Shown: positions 35,402 through 43,615 of the stretch, one piece after another
Position numbering within the stretch: position 1 is the first letter of the stretch
How the letters are laid out: every line of letters begins with the position of its first letter
NCBI RefSeq assembly: GCF_018709685.1
Contig: NZ_JABDHQ010000010.1
Span: 46,659 to 110,658 of the forward strand
Length of the DNA: 64,000 nucleotides
Direction: 5' to 3'
DNA from: Akkermansia muciniphila
GTDB taxonomy: Bacteria; Verrucomicrobiota; Verrucomicrobiia; Verrucomicrobiales; Akkermansiaceae
Position numbers and translations under genes: made by a program
Notes under the pieces: generated by a model
Seen by the model: the letters and a program-made list of their open reading frames with translations, nothing else
Databases searched by the model: none
Told to the model about the DNA's origin: nothing

Positions 35402-35653
35402 ATGAACATGACTGAAACAGAATATCGCATTCGAGAAATCAAGTCGGCACGCGTCCAGGGTGATGCCTTTATCCAGACTGTCAGAGCTCTCCCGAAAACA
35501 CGGGAATCTGCCTTGGTAATCACGAAGGCGCAGGAGGTTGTCATGTGGGTGGGGATGATGCTCAAGGAAATGGGCACCCCTACTCCCTATCCGAAATCCT
35601 ACAATCCTGAAAATGCAGTCGTGAAACCCACGGCGGACGGCTTAAAACTCTAA
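35402..35653 (+). CDS. Acb2/Tad1-hairpin-like small phage protein
   Basis: 83 residues. The middle reads LPKTRESALVITKAQEVVMW and continues with a helical stretch. This matches the hairpin of the Acb2/Tad1 group as I know it: Pro-x-(Ser/Thr)-Arg-Glu, then Thr-Lys-x-x-Glu, then Met-Trp. Those phage proteins bind cyclic oligonucleotide signals and block CBASS or Thoeris immunity. The C-terminus (TPYPKSYNPENAV) is extra. It begins five bases after the readthrough end of the preceding gene. The family call is from a short motif and needs a profile search. Confidence 0.5.
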   Translation: MNMTETEYRIREIKSARVQGDAFIQTVRALPKTRESALVITKAQEVVMWVGMMLKEMGTPTPYPKSYNPENAVVKPTADGLKL

Positions 35654-35666
35654 TACCACTCTTATT

Positions 35667-35855
35667 ATGTGCACTAAAGCCCGCGGATACCTGAACCTCT
35701 TGAGGGAGTACAAGCCTGAACTGGTCATGTTCGTGGGCTTTATTGCCTGTGGCTTCCTCTACCACGACATGCGCGCCTATATGAATGCGCAGACGAAGGC
35801 CCTCACGGAGATCAACATGCGCCTCTCCAACCTTGAACAACACGCCAGGAAATGA
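35667..35855 (+). CDS. small single-pass phage membrane protein, holin- or spanin-like
   Basis: 62 residues with one membrane helix (ELVMFVGFIACGFLYHDM) and a short C-terminal helix that looks like coiled coil (LTEINMRLSNLEQH). Size, topology and position directly before the lysozyme suggest a holin or inner-membrane spanin, but no family is recognised. Confidence 0.5.
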   Translation: MCTKARGYLNLLREYKPELVMFVGFIACGFLYHDMRAYMNAQTKALTEINMRLSNLEQHARK

Positions 35856-35880
35856 ACTGTTTCTATTTTGGAAACAGTTC
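35854..35880. promoter_or_regulatory. perfect palindrome before the lysozyme gene
   Basis: GAACTGTTTC and its exact reverse complement GAAACAGTTC flank a seven-base centre. No T-run follows, so it is not a standard terminator. It overlaps the stop of the holin-like gene and lies about 60 bases before the lysozyme start; it could be an operator or an mRNA structure. Confidence 0.4.
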
Positions 35881-35938
35881 AACTACCGAGGAATCCTCGT
35901 AAGTTCTAACCAGTTCTATCAAAAACAACTTATAACTC

Positions 35939-36520
35939 ATGAACACCATTGAAAGAAACATGGCTGCGGCCATCCTCCGATTCGAAGACAGCCGCGTAAC
36001 CGGGCCGGATTCCCTGCGCGTTTCCCGCCTTCCTGCCGCGGACAAGGGCGGCAAATGGGAAATCTGCGGGATCTGCGACGGCATTGAACCCGCGGTATTC
36101 AACCGCCTGAAAGCCCTGCTGGATGCCGGGAAGCGGGAAGAAGCCTGGGAGGGCTGCCTTCAGTACGTCCTGGACAATACCGCCGCCGCCCGCTCCTGGA
36201 TGGGCTCTGACGTCCACCCGGCAACGGAATTCATCCTGCGTGACCATCATTTCAACTCCGGCAGCAGGAACACCGGGAAAATCCTTCAGCGGGCGCTGAA
36301 CATCCACGGTGCCGGGCTCACGGTGGACGGCATTGTTGGCCCCAAGACCAGACAAGAACTACAGGACCAGTTGGGCGGCACGGATGAAGCGGTATTTTTG
36401 GTTGGCCTGCAGGAAAAGCGCAAGGCGTTTTACCGTTCCTGCAAGCAGTTCCCCGTCTTCGGAAAGGGATGGTTGAGCCGCAGTGAACGCGCCTACCAGT
36501 TCGCTTGCTCTTTGATATGA
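35939..36520 (+). CDS. phage lysozyme, GH108-type with C-terminal peptidoglycan-binding part
   Basis: 193 residues, the usual size for GH108 (zliS-type) endolysins. The N-terminal part has the catalytic-type Glu in ILRFEDSRV (near residue 16). The C-terminal half carries FNSGSRNTGKILQRAL and LTVDGIVGPKTRQEL, the PG_binding_3 signature of the family. The N-terminal glycine-rich loop seen in many members is replaced by a longer segment (DSLRVSRLPAADKGGKWE). It would cleave host peptidoglycan in lysis. Confidence 0.78.
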   Translation: MNTIERNMAAAILRFEDSRVTGPDSLRVSRLPAADKGGKWEICGICDGIEPAVFNRLKALLDAGKREEAWEGCLQYVLDNTAAARSWMGSDVHPATEFILRDHHFNSGSRNTGKILQRALNIHGAGLTVDGIVGPKTRQELQDQLGGTDEAVFLVGLQEKRKAFYRSCKQFPVFGKGWLSRSERAYQFACSLI

Positions 36521-36999
36521 GGAAAAATGCTCTATCAGCTGCCGTTGCCTACTACCTGGCCGCGGGCAGGAGGAAGGAGGAGATGGAGGAAGACGGACAC
36601 CATCAGGACGTATGCGTCTTTACGCCGCACCTTGTCCTGATGGCGCGCCGGGTGGGCTCCTCCGCCTCCTTCCGTCAGATGGTCGATGTCCGTTGCCGGT
36701 TTGAATCGGAACGATGCGATGCCTGGCATCTGCATTTTCTGGCGGGGGACCATTGGGTACTTGCTCTCTTATGAACAGGAGATTCTTTCCATGCCATGGA
36801 TTCTGACCCAGCACGGCAAGCGAGGAGATAGCCGCCTGGTGAAATTGTCCTCCGCTCGATTCGTGCGAAAACTGAAAGCCACACGCCAGCCACACGTCAT
36901 GATGATTAAAACCTCCTAAAACGGTTCAATATCTATTTTCTATTTTGCTTATGATACAACGATATATGAAAACACTTTAGTTTGCTTTAATGACAATAT
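36521..36999. other. no gene recognised between the lysozyme and the distal attachment repeat
   Basis: Several short open frames overlap here in different frames (the longest on the plus strand is about 89 codons from 36505), none with recognisable similarity or a good start. The last 100 bases before the repeat are AT-rich. Probably degraded phage sequence. Confidence 0.5.
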
Positions 37000-37089
37000 C
37001 TGCATGGAGTGCAAGGGGACGCAAGTTCGAATCCTGTCAACCCAACCACTTTTAACCGCTATAAGTTGAAAAGCTTACAGCGGTTTTTG
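37000..37089 (+). repeat. attachment-site repeat, distal copy with partial tRNA-Pro
   Basis: Matches 31962-32051 at 83 of 90 positions without gaps. Six of the seven differences are G in the tRNA copy and A here. It holds the 3' half of the tRNA, starting inside the anticodon stem, plus the terminator, and cannot encode a tRNA. It marks the far end of the prophage. From 37090 to 37405 no gene is seen apart from the leader of the fibre that follows. Confidence 0.85.
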
Positions 37090-37405
37090 CTTTCCGGCAT
37101 ATTGAATATAATCGGCAGCCCGTTCATGGCTTTTTCCGCATCACAGTGATCCGGCTCTTTATATTCACGCGCCTGCGTAAATGTAGAAGAATTCGAAAAA
37201 AAGAGAAAGCACATGGAATCACTGTATCCTCTCCTTGCCCACTCCCGCCTGACGTTGCACGCGGGATGACCTCTCTTTGAAATACATGCAAACTCCTTCC
37301 GCAAGGTGCCGTTCTGAAACAGGTTCCAAGTCATCAGCAGACACATCCCTGAGTAAAAACAGCACGTCACCAGCCGGGATTATCCCGAACCAGCAAATAA
37401 CAATC

Positions 37406-38146
37406 ATGAATGAGATGATCACAATTAATGGAATCCTCATGGCCACGCAGAATGAATTTTCTGCCCATGCGGGAAACGCAAACATGCACGTCACCGCGCA
37501 GGAAAAGGAAAAATGGAATTCCGGCGGTCAAGGCTCTAAAGGAGACAAGGGAGATCCGGGCCCGCAAGGCCCCCAGGGCCCCAAAGGGGATCCCGGCATC
37601 CAAGGTCCAGCCGGTCCACAGGGCCCCAAAGGGGACAAGGGAGACAAAGGTGACGCTGGTCCCGAAGGTCCGCAGGGCTCCAGCGTGCCTCCAGGCTGTT
37701 TCATGTGGTTCTGCGGCAGCACAGCCCCGAACGGCTGGCTGGAATGCAACGGAGCAACCCTCCAAATCAGTCAATACCAGCAATTATTTGCGGCAATCGG
37801 CACCACTTACGGCGGCGACGGAGTGACGACCTTCACCCTTCCCGATTTGACAAAAGATAGCGGTCTGTTCATCCGTTCCACTTCTACAGAGAGAACTGTA
37901 GGCAGCATTCAGGGAGATGCTATCCGTAATATTACAGGAAACTTACCTACATATATTCAAGCTGCTTCGACAGGAGGAGTTGGTGTGTTTTCAAAAACGA
38001 AAGGGAGCAACCAAAGATATGCTGGTTATACGGACTACTCCGGCCAAAATACCAGCAACCTTATATTTGATGCTTCTGATGCAGTTCCGACAGCTGATGA
38101 AAACCGTCCCGTCAATATATCTTTCCTGCCTGTGATCAAATACTAA
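37406..38146 (+). CDS. collagen-like phage tail fibre with tail-collar domain
   Basis: 246 residues from the ATG at 37406. The first 40 match the start of the fibre at 33357 ([13 protein letters not shown], then [18 protein letters not shown]). Next come about 18 Gly-x-y triplets ([17 protein letters not shown]), a collagen-like shaft. Then follows a phage tail-collar domain ([34 protein letters not shown]). The 16 bases spanning the start (AATAACAATCATGAAT) are identical to those at 33347-33362. It lies outside the distal att repeat and may belong to a second, more eroded element. A terminator follows. Confidence 0.8.
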   Translation: MNEMITINGILMATQNEFSAHAGNANMHVTAQEKEKWNSGGQGSKGDKGDPGPQGPQGPKGDPGIQGPAGPQGPKGDKGDKGDAGPEGPQGSSVPPGCFMWFCGSTAPNGWLECNGATLQISQYQQLFAAIGTTYGGDGVTTFTLPDLTKDSGLFIRSTSTERTVGSIQGDAIRNITGNLPTYIQAASTGGVGVFSKTKGSNQRYAGYTDYSGQNTSNLIFDASDAVPTADENRPVNISFLPVIKY

Positions 38147-38180
38147 AGTATGTTCCAAAGATAAGTCAAAGGACTACTTC

Positions 38181-38217
38181 CACCGCTGCAAGTTCAATAC
38201 TTACAGCGGTTTTTTAT
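38181..38217 (+). terminator. intrinsic terminator after the collagen-like fibre
   Basis: Stem ACCGCTGCAAGT paired with ACTTACAGCGGT (one G-U-type pair), five-base loop, then six T residues. The stem is closely related in sequence to the tRNA-Pro terminator and to its copy at 37045-37089. Confidence 0.8.
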
Positions 38218-38383
38218 TTCGTTCCCGATCTCTTTTAGGTGAAAACTTCTTTTACATTGTTAGTGTCGATAGCCTTTGTTATAAGAGCGGGCGGCCGCTG
38301 GTTGACCCACAAATTAACATCACAAGATGTTTAACTATATATATTCCCATAAAATCAGTCCCATGATTCAGGAAATAACGCAC

Positions 38384-39337
38384 GTGAAAAAAATTCTGCT
38401 ATTTTTTGCCTTTCTATTCCTTCCCCTTTTCCATGCACAGGGGGCCAACGTTCCCAGCGGCAGCATTCCCTTTGAATTGGGGCCAGCCAGCCGGATTTAC
38501 GTGAAAGGGAGCGTCAACGGCAGCCGTCCCCTGCGCTTTCTTTTTGATACCGGGGCCACCTCCATGGTCATCAGCACCAATTCCCTGAAAGGCGTTCCTA
38601 TGGAATTTAACGAGACCGTCGTCAACCATGGCGCCACGGGGTCTGATGAAGTACGCGGAAGCACGGAGAACAAATTCACCATCGGGGAACAAGTCATGGA
38701 GCACGTTCCCTTTATTGCCATTCCCTACTCGCCGGACCAGTGGGACGGCGTGCTGGGCCTTTGGTTCATCAATCGGCAGGTGACGGAGGTAAATTACACG
38801 GACCGGAAGATTTACCTGTATCCGCACGGTTCCTATACGCCGCCGCCCCACGCCATCCGTCTCAAGATTGAATATGTGATGGGTATTCCAGTCGTTCCCG
38901 GCCAGGTGACGGTCAACGGAAAAACCCACCAGCTCCGGCTGTCCGTGGATACCGGGTCCGACCGCGTTCTGGACCTCAACACTCCCTTCGTCAAAAAACA
39001 TCATTTGCTGGGCAGCCAGAAGCCATTTTGCATTTCCCGCATTTCCAGCTCGGATTCCCATACCGGAGTTCTGGAAAACGTCATTTTCGACAGCATCCAA
39101 CTGGGCGGCTGCAAGCTCCCCCTGATCCCCGGAGCTTTTTCCACCGTTACGGCAGGAACCCAGAGCAGCGCGGAAATGGACGGCGTCATGGGCAACAACC
39201 TGCTGAAACGCTTCAACATGGTCTATGATTCCCGGGAAGGATATATTTACCTGATTCCCAACAATCTGCTTTACACCCCGTTTTATGATTGCCTGCTCCG
39301 CCCCCAGCCGGACGCAGCCTGTTCTTCCGGGAAGTAG
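38384..39337 (+). CDS. secreted aspartyl-protease-like protein with two DTG motifs
   Basis: 317 residues from a GTG at 38384. That start is chosen because AGGAA lies ten bases upstream and the resulting N-terminus (MKKILLFFAFLFLPLFHAQG) is a clean signal peptide; an ATG at 38363 is the alternative. Two retropepsin/pepsin-type motifs are present, FLFDTGATSMVIS (Asp55) and LSVDTGSDRVLDL (Asp189), each starting a similar lobe (LGLWFINR and MGNNLLKRFNMVYD). One chain could therefore form a two-lobed active site like pepsin. It is exported and may trim surface or host proteins. It stands alone, convergent with the polysaccharide operon. Confidence 0.78.
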   Translation: MKKILLFFAFLFLPLFHAQGANVPSGSIPFELGPASRIYVKGSVNGSRPLRFLFDTGATSMVISTNSLKGVPMEFNETVVNHGATGSDEVRGSTENKFTIGEQVMEHVPFIAIPYSPDQWDGVLGLWFINRQVTEVNYTDRKIYLYPHGSYTPPPHAIRLKIEYVMGIPVVPGQVTVNGKTHQLRLSVDTGSDRVLDLNTPFVKKHHLLGSQKPFCISRISSSDSHTGVLENVIFDSIQLGGCKLPLIPGAFSTVTAGTQSSAEMDGVMGNNLLKRFNMVYDSREGYIYLIPNNLLYTPFYDCLLRPQPDAACSSGK

Positions 39338-39360
39338 GGCATTCCATCACCACCCGTGCC

Positions 39361-40428
39361 CTATCGGGCGCTTCCGCGCAGGTTGATGATGCGCGTGCAG
39401 AGGTCCACCAGCCTGTTCCCCATGCGGGAATGCAGAACCCGGTAAATGCCGAAGAGGGCGCACCGCACGCGGAGGTCGTTCCCCTTGGCAATGTGTCTCA
39501 GCAGGCGGAAGGGAGACTCCGGGGATTTGACGAAGTCCCGCCATTCATATTTGTCCAGCAGCGCGCGCACGGCGTCCAGGGCCTTCTTTTTTTCCGCCGC
39601 CGTCTGGTTCAGCAGATTGGAGGAGAATAGCTGAATACTTCCGTTCAGCCAGTTTAACACCGTAATCCTGGCTTTTTCCAGACAGCCCAGTTCCCGGTAG
39701 GAGGCGCCAATCAGGTCAATGCGTTCCAGCGCCGGATAGAATCCGGAGCCCTTTTTATCCGGGGCCTTGTGCACGTTCACCAGGGAATCCGGACGCGTGG
39801 GCCGGTAGATATACAGGCAGTCCGGTATTTTCACGATGTTCCGCACATAAGGCTGAAGCAGGTTGTTGAAGAGGGCGTCACTTCCCTGACGCATCCCGGC
39901 CCTGAAGCGCAGGCCCGTCTTTTTCAGGAATTCCGCCCGGTAAAGCTTGTCCCAGCACAGTTCACTGAACGGCCCCATGGCGGCAAAGTCATAGTGGCCG
40001 CAGTGCCATTCCGGGCATTGCAGGCCGTTGAGCATGCTCCACCGCACGGAAAGGGGCATGTCCCCGGCAACCGTGGCCCCCATGCAGGCCAGGTCTGCTC
40101 CGTACTGCTCCGCCGCCAGATAAAGCCGCTGAAACATGACGGGTGAAATGTAGTCATCCGGGTCCACAAAACCGATGTACGTTCCGGAAGCCGCGTCCAG
40201 CCCGGCATTCCGCGCCGCCGCTACGCCAGCATTGGGCTGGTCAATGACGATGAACCTGTCATCCGCCGCTTCATATTCCCGCAGAATATCCAGCGTTCCG
40301 TCCCGGGAACCGTCGTTGATGCAGATGATTTCTATGTCCCGGAGCGTCTGGGCGCAGACGGTATCCAGGCATTTTTTCATGAATCCGGCCACGTTGTAGC
40401 AGGGAATGATAATGGAAACGAGGGGCAT
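39361..40428 (-). CDS. family 2 glycosyltransferase
   Basis: 355 residues, GT-A fold. The opening MPLVSIIIPCYNVAGF, the nucleotide-binding ICINDGSRDGT (Asp near 40) and the DxD-type metal site FVDPDDY (about 93) are standard for GT2. The C-terminal 120 residues are family-variable. It is the last gene of the polysaccharide operon, 12 bases after the preceding one. It would add one sugar to the growing repeat unit; the donor and acceptor cannot be told from sequence. Confidence 0.88.
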   Translation of the reverse strand: MPLVSIIIPCYNVAGFMKKCLDTVCAQTLRDIEIICINDGSRDGTLDILREYEAADDRFIVIDQPNAGVAAARNAGLDAASGTYIGFVDPDDYISPVMFQRLYLAAEQYGADLACMGATVAGDMPLSVRWSMLNGLQCPEWHCGHYDFAAMGPFSELCWDKLYRAEFLKKTGLRFRAGMRQGSDALFNNLLQPYVRNIVKIPDCLYIYRPTRPDSLVNVHKAPDKKGSGFYPALERIDLIGASYRELGCLEKARITVLNWLNGSIQLFSSNLLNQTAAEKKKALDAVRALLDKYEWRDFVKSPESPFRLLRHIAKGNDLRVRCALFGIYRVLHSRMGNRLVDLCTRIINLRGSAR

Positions 40429-40440
40429 GGTTTTAAAAGA

Positions 40441-41601
40441 TTAGTGTTGTTGAGTAGAGGTTAATTCACGGAACAGGTCCATCCAGCGCGCAGCCATGGC
40501 ATCCAGGGCATAGTGCGCCGCTTTTTCGCGGGCGGCGGCTCCCATGCTGTGCCTCAGCTCCGGCTGCTCCATCAGCCGGATGATGGCCAGGGAGAGCTGT
40601 TCCACATCTCCGGGAGGAACCAGAAGCCCGTCCACCTCCGGGGAAATCACGTCGCGCGGGCCGCACGGGCATTCAAAGGCCACGCACGGCACGCCGCACG
40701 CCATGGCCTCCACCAGCACCATGCCGAAGCCTTCAAACAGGGAGGAAAAGACGAGCATGGAGGATTGCAGAAGCCTGCCCTGCACATCGCCCGTCACGCC
40801 GCGCAGGAATACCTTGCCTTGCAGTCCTTTTTCCCGTACCAGCCGTTCCAGGGCACCGCGTTCCGGGCCATCCCCCCAGATGTCCAGTTCCCAGTCCGGA
40901 TGAACCGCGGCCACTTTTTCCCAGGCCTGAATCAGAAGGTCAAAGCCCTTCACGGGAACGAGCCTTCCCACGGCCGCCGCACGGCGGCATTCCAGGGCGG
41001 CGGACCGTTCCGGACGCAGAATGCACGGATTAGGGATGACATGCACCCCATTCTTCCCCCGCCAGTTTTCCTCCCGGTCCTGCCGGGTGAGCACCACCGT
41101 GGCATCATAGCTTCCCTGGCCGAGGCCGAATTCATAAAAATCGGAAACCGCGGCCATCAGCCGGGCGCGCAGTCCGCCCTGAAGGCGGGCGTAATCCTTC
41201 CGGTACGTTCCGGAGTAATGAAATTCACGCACCGTTTTCCAGGGACTGTTGCGGGAAAGCCGCGGAATCATGAATTTTTCCGACTGTCCCACGGAAATAA
41301 CAATGTCTGGCTTCAGTTCGTCCAGCACGTTGCGCAAGGCCACGGCATGCTTTCTGCGCCTGACCAGAATGCCTTTCAGGACGTAGAGGAATCCCTTCCA
41401 GTCGTCCTCATAATAATTCACGCCCAGATGAACCACCCTGACCCCCTGCGGGAGGGAGGAAGCGGTCTGCCGGGAATCATTGGCGGTGACCAGCACCACC
41501 TCGTTGCCGGGAATCGCGGCCAATGCCGCCGCCTTGGCGCGCGTCACGGCCTGAATGCCGCCCGCCGCGTCCAGATCATCCAGCACGTAGGCAATTTTCA
41601 T
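40441..41601 (-). CDS. family 4 glycosyltransferase
   Basis: 386 residues from the ATG at 41601, GT-B fold. The N-terminal Gly-rich loop is DDLDAAGGIQAVT, and the C-terminal donor-binding site has the E-x7-E pattern in FEGFGMVLVEAMACGVP. The start overlaps the stop of the upstream GT2 by four bases (ATGA). The much longer open frame upstream is the shadow of that gene. Retaining transferase of unknown sugar. Confidence 0.88.
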   Translation of the reverse strand: MKIAYVLDDLDAAGGIQAVTRAKAAALAAIPGNEVVLVTANDSRQTASSLPQGVRVVHLGVNYYEDDWKGFLYVLKGILVRRRKHAVALRNVLDELKPDIVISVGQSEKFMIPRLSRNSPWKTVREFHYSGTYRKDYARLQGGLRARLMAAVSDFYEFGLGQGSYDATVVLTRQDREENWRGKNGVHVIPNPCILRPERSAALECRRAAAVGRLVPVKGFDLLIQAWEKVAAVHPDWELDIWGDGPERGALERLVREKGLQGKVFLRGVTGDVQGRLLQSSMLVFSSLFEGFGMVLVEAMACGVPCVAFECPCGPRDVISPEVDGLLVPPGDVEQLSLAIIRLMEQPELRHSMGAAAREKAAHYALDAMAARWMDLFRELTSTQQH

Positions 41602-42500
41602 TTTCCAGCCCCCTTCCCTGTTCTGTTTTTTACCAGAATCAGGCACATCAGCGCCACACCTAGCGGAACGGCTGCCAGCGTCAGGAAAGGCCGGGGGGAT
41701 TCCCGCAGAAAACGGGGATTCCGGGCCAGCAGGGAGGCGGACACGTAGTGCACGGCCTCCATGAAACGCCTGCGCCGGGTGGGCTGGTACTGCATGCCCT
41801 CCTTCCGCAGGAAGGCAAATCCCCGTGGATTCAGCACGTATTGCCGGAACATGTTCCTGGAGGAGCCGTCTTCCCGGTATTCCACCAGGCAAAGCACCTT
41901 GTTCATGGTCAGCAGGGGGGCTATCCGGTCCGCCAGCATGTACTTGTAGCCCAGTCCCACGTATTTTTCACCGGGAAAGACGGGATAAGGCGGCAGCTGT
42001 TTCATCAGCGCCGTCCGGTATACCAGCTTTTTGTCCCCGCGCCCTCCTGCCGCGTAAAATCCGTTCAGCGTCGTTTCACCGGCATCTTCCTCAAACGGCG
42101 TGCCGATGAGTTCCCCCGTGACGGCATCCGCATCCAGCCCAGCCATTCCGGTCACCCGGTCACTTCCGTGGCGCTCCCAGAATTCCAGGATGGAGGCCAC
42201 GGCGTCCTCCGGCATCCGGTCATCGGAATCCAGGCAGACATTCAGCTCTGTAGCCATCAATTCATAGGCGGCATTATGAGCGGCATGCATGCCTCCGTTT
42301 TCCTGGTAATGGTACTGTATTTCCAGTTCCCCGGCCTGCATCCACTCCTTCACCATGTCTCCGGTTCCGTCGGAGGAGCCGTCGTCCACCACCAGCCAGA
42401 TGAAATCACGGCACGTCTGTTTCCGCAGGCTTTCATAACAACGGCTCAGGCAATCCGCCCGGTTGAACGCGGGGGTAAAAACCGTCAGCAGCGGTTTCAT
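41598..42500 (-). CDS. family 2 glycosyltransferase with C-terminal membrane segment
   Basis: 300 residues. The GT2 motifs are TVFTPAFNRADCL, VVDDGSSDGT and CLDSDDRMPE, the metal site. A hydrophobic stretch near the C-terminus (FLTLAAVPLGVALMCLILV) suggests membrane attachment, close to the lipid-linked acceptor. It overlaps its neighbours by four bases at both ends. Confidence 0.87.
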   Translation of the reverse strand: MKPLLTVFTPAFNRADCLSRCYESLRKQTCRDFIWLVVDDGSSDGTGDMVKEWMQAGELEIQYHYQENGGMHAAHNAAYELMATELNVCLDSDDRMPEDAVASILEFWERHGSDRVTGMAGLDADAVTGELIGTPFEEDAGETTLNGFYAAGGRGDKKLVYRTALMKQLPPYPVFPGEKYVGLGYKYMLADRIAPLLTMNKVLCLVEYREDGSSRNMFRQYVLNPRGFAFLRKEGMQYQPTRRRRFMEAVHYVSASLLARNPRFLRESPRPFLTLAAVPLGVALMCLILVKNRTGKGAGK

Positions 42501-43615
42501 GCCCTACCTCCCTGTTCCAGATAAATTTCCTGAAGCTTTTCCGCGTTATGGACGATGTCCAGCCCGGCCGCCCGAATGGCTTCCGAGGTGTCCGTGCGGC
42601 GCCAGCCGTCCGTTATTTCCAGTATTTTTTCCACCCACGCGCCGGGGGATTCCCTGAGGGACAGAAAGTTCACATGGCCCGGCGCCACCGCGCCGTCTTC
42701 CGGCACCCGGTCGGAGGCCACCACGGGCAGTCCGGCGGCCTGCGCCTCCAACATGGCAATGCCAAAGCCTTCAAACCAGGAGGGGAATGCAAAGACGTCC
42801 ATCCCCTGGAGCAGGGCCGCCACGTCATCCCTGCCGCCCAGCAGGCGGATTTTCCCGCGCCACTCCGGGTTCTGCGCCTCCGCCCGTATCTTTTCCTCCC
42901 CTTCCCCGCCGCTTCCCACCAGCACCAGCAGGGATTCCGGCTGCACGGCCAGCAGGGCGCGGAACACGCGCAGCAGGAATTCATGGTTCTTGGGCCAGGA
43001 GAAATTGCCGGTATGGCCCACCACCAGCTTTCCATCCCACCCCATTTCCTTCCTCACCTGATCCCGCACTTCCGGGGAGTACCTGAATTTTTCCGCATCA
43101 ATGGCATTCCGCACCACAATGGCGTCCCGCACGCCCCGCCGCCCGAACAGCCAGCAGCCGCACAGTTCATTACATGTGAACCGGTGCGTCAGGTACGGGC
43201 GCATGAGGTGCTTCAGCAGGAACCGCTGAAGCGAGTTCCTGTCCACCCCCAGCGGGGAGCTGTGGGCATGCGCCGCAATGAAGGGGAGCTTCCGCGCCGC
43301 CGCTTCCCGGTATATCCAGTACCCCAGCTCGGAACAATGGCCGTGCACCAGCCTGTATTCCGGGTGCGCGTCAAAAAACTCCGCCACCTTCTTCTGGTAC
43401 TCCGCCAGGCCGGACAAGGTAATGGGGGGCAGCCTGTAAATCCTGCCGCCCAAGCTCCGTATCTCCTCTTCATAAATGCCGGGAGACTCCCGGTGCACCA
43501 GAAAGTCAAACTGGAGCCTGCTGCGGTCAATATGGCGGTAATAATTCATCACCATCGTTTCCGCGCCGCCGCGGTTCATAATGGTGAATACCATGAGCAC
43601 ACGTTGAGGATTCAT
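42497..43615 (-). CDS. family 4 glycosyltransferase
   Basis: 372 residues, GT-B. The N-terminus VLMVFTIMNRGGAETMVMNY has the Gly-Gly-Ala-Glu loop common in capsule/EPS GT4 enzymes. The donor site is FEGFGIAMLEAQAAGLP, and VVGHTGNFSWPKNH marks the start of the second Rossmann domain. Overlaps by four bases at both ends place it firmly in the operon. Confidence 0.88.
   Translation of the reverse strand: MNPQRVLMVFTIMNRGGAETMVMNYYRHIDRSRLQFDFLVHRESPGIYEEEIRSLGGRIYRLPPITLSGLAEYQKKVAEFFDAHPEYRLVHGHCSELGYWIYREAAARKLPFIAAHAHSSPLGVDRNSLQRFLLKHLMRPYLTHRFTCNELCGCWLFGRRGVRDAIVVRNAIDAEKFRYSPEVRDQVRKEMGWDGKLVVGHTGNFSWPKNHEFLLRVFRALLAVQPESLLVLVGSGGEGEEKIRAEAQNPEWRGKIRLLGGRDDVAALLQGMDVFAFPSWFEGFGIAMLEAQAAGLPVVASDRVPEDGAVAPGHVNFLSLRESPGAWVEKILEITDGWRRTDTSEAIRAAGLDIVHNAEKLQEIYLEQGGRA

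Larger units (their letters stand above)
31962..37089 (+). mobile_element. decayed prophage remnant integrated at tRNA-Pro
   Basis: Bounded by the 90-bp direct repeat of the tRNA-Pro 3' end and terminator. The contents are the 5' stub of an integrase, the 3' part of a tail-type gene, two tail-fibre/partner pairs (one frameshifted), small lysis-type genes and a GH108-like lysozyme, all on the plus strand. Head, packaging, replication and regulation genes are missing. The integrase stub abuts a tail gene fragment, so one large internal deletion removed most of the phage. At about 5.1 kb it cannot be autonomous. Confidence 0.82.

Noticed and set aside
36505..36774. An 89-codon plus-strand frame overlapping the lysozyme end
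   Set aside because: No recognisable domain, overlapping frames on both strands, and no separate ribosome-binding site. Treated as degraded phage DNA.
37510..37690. The Gly-x-y repeat region considered as a CRISPR array or tandem DNA repeat
   Set aside because: The periodicity is nine bases of codons encoding collagen-like triplets inside an open fibre gene; there are no spacers.
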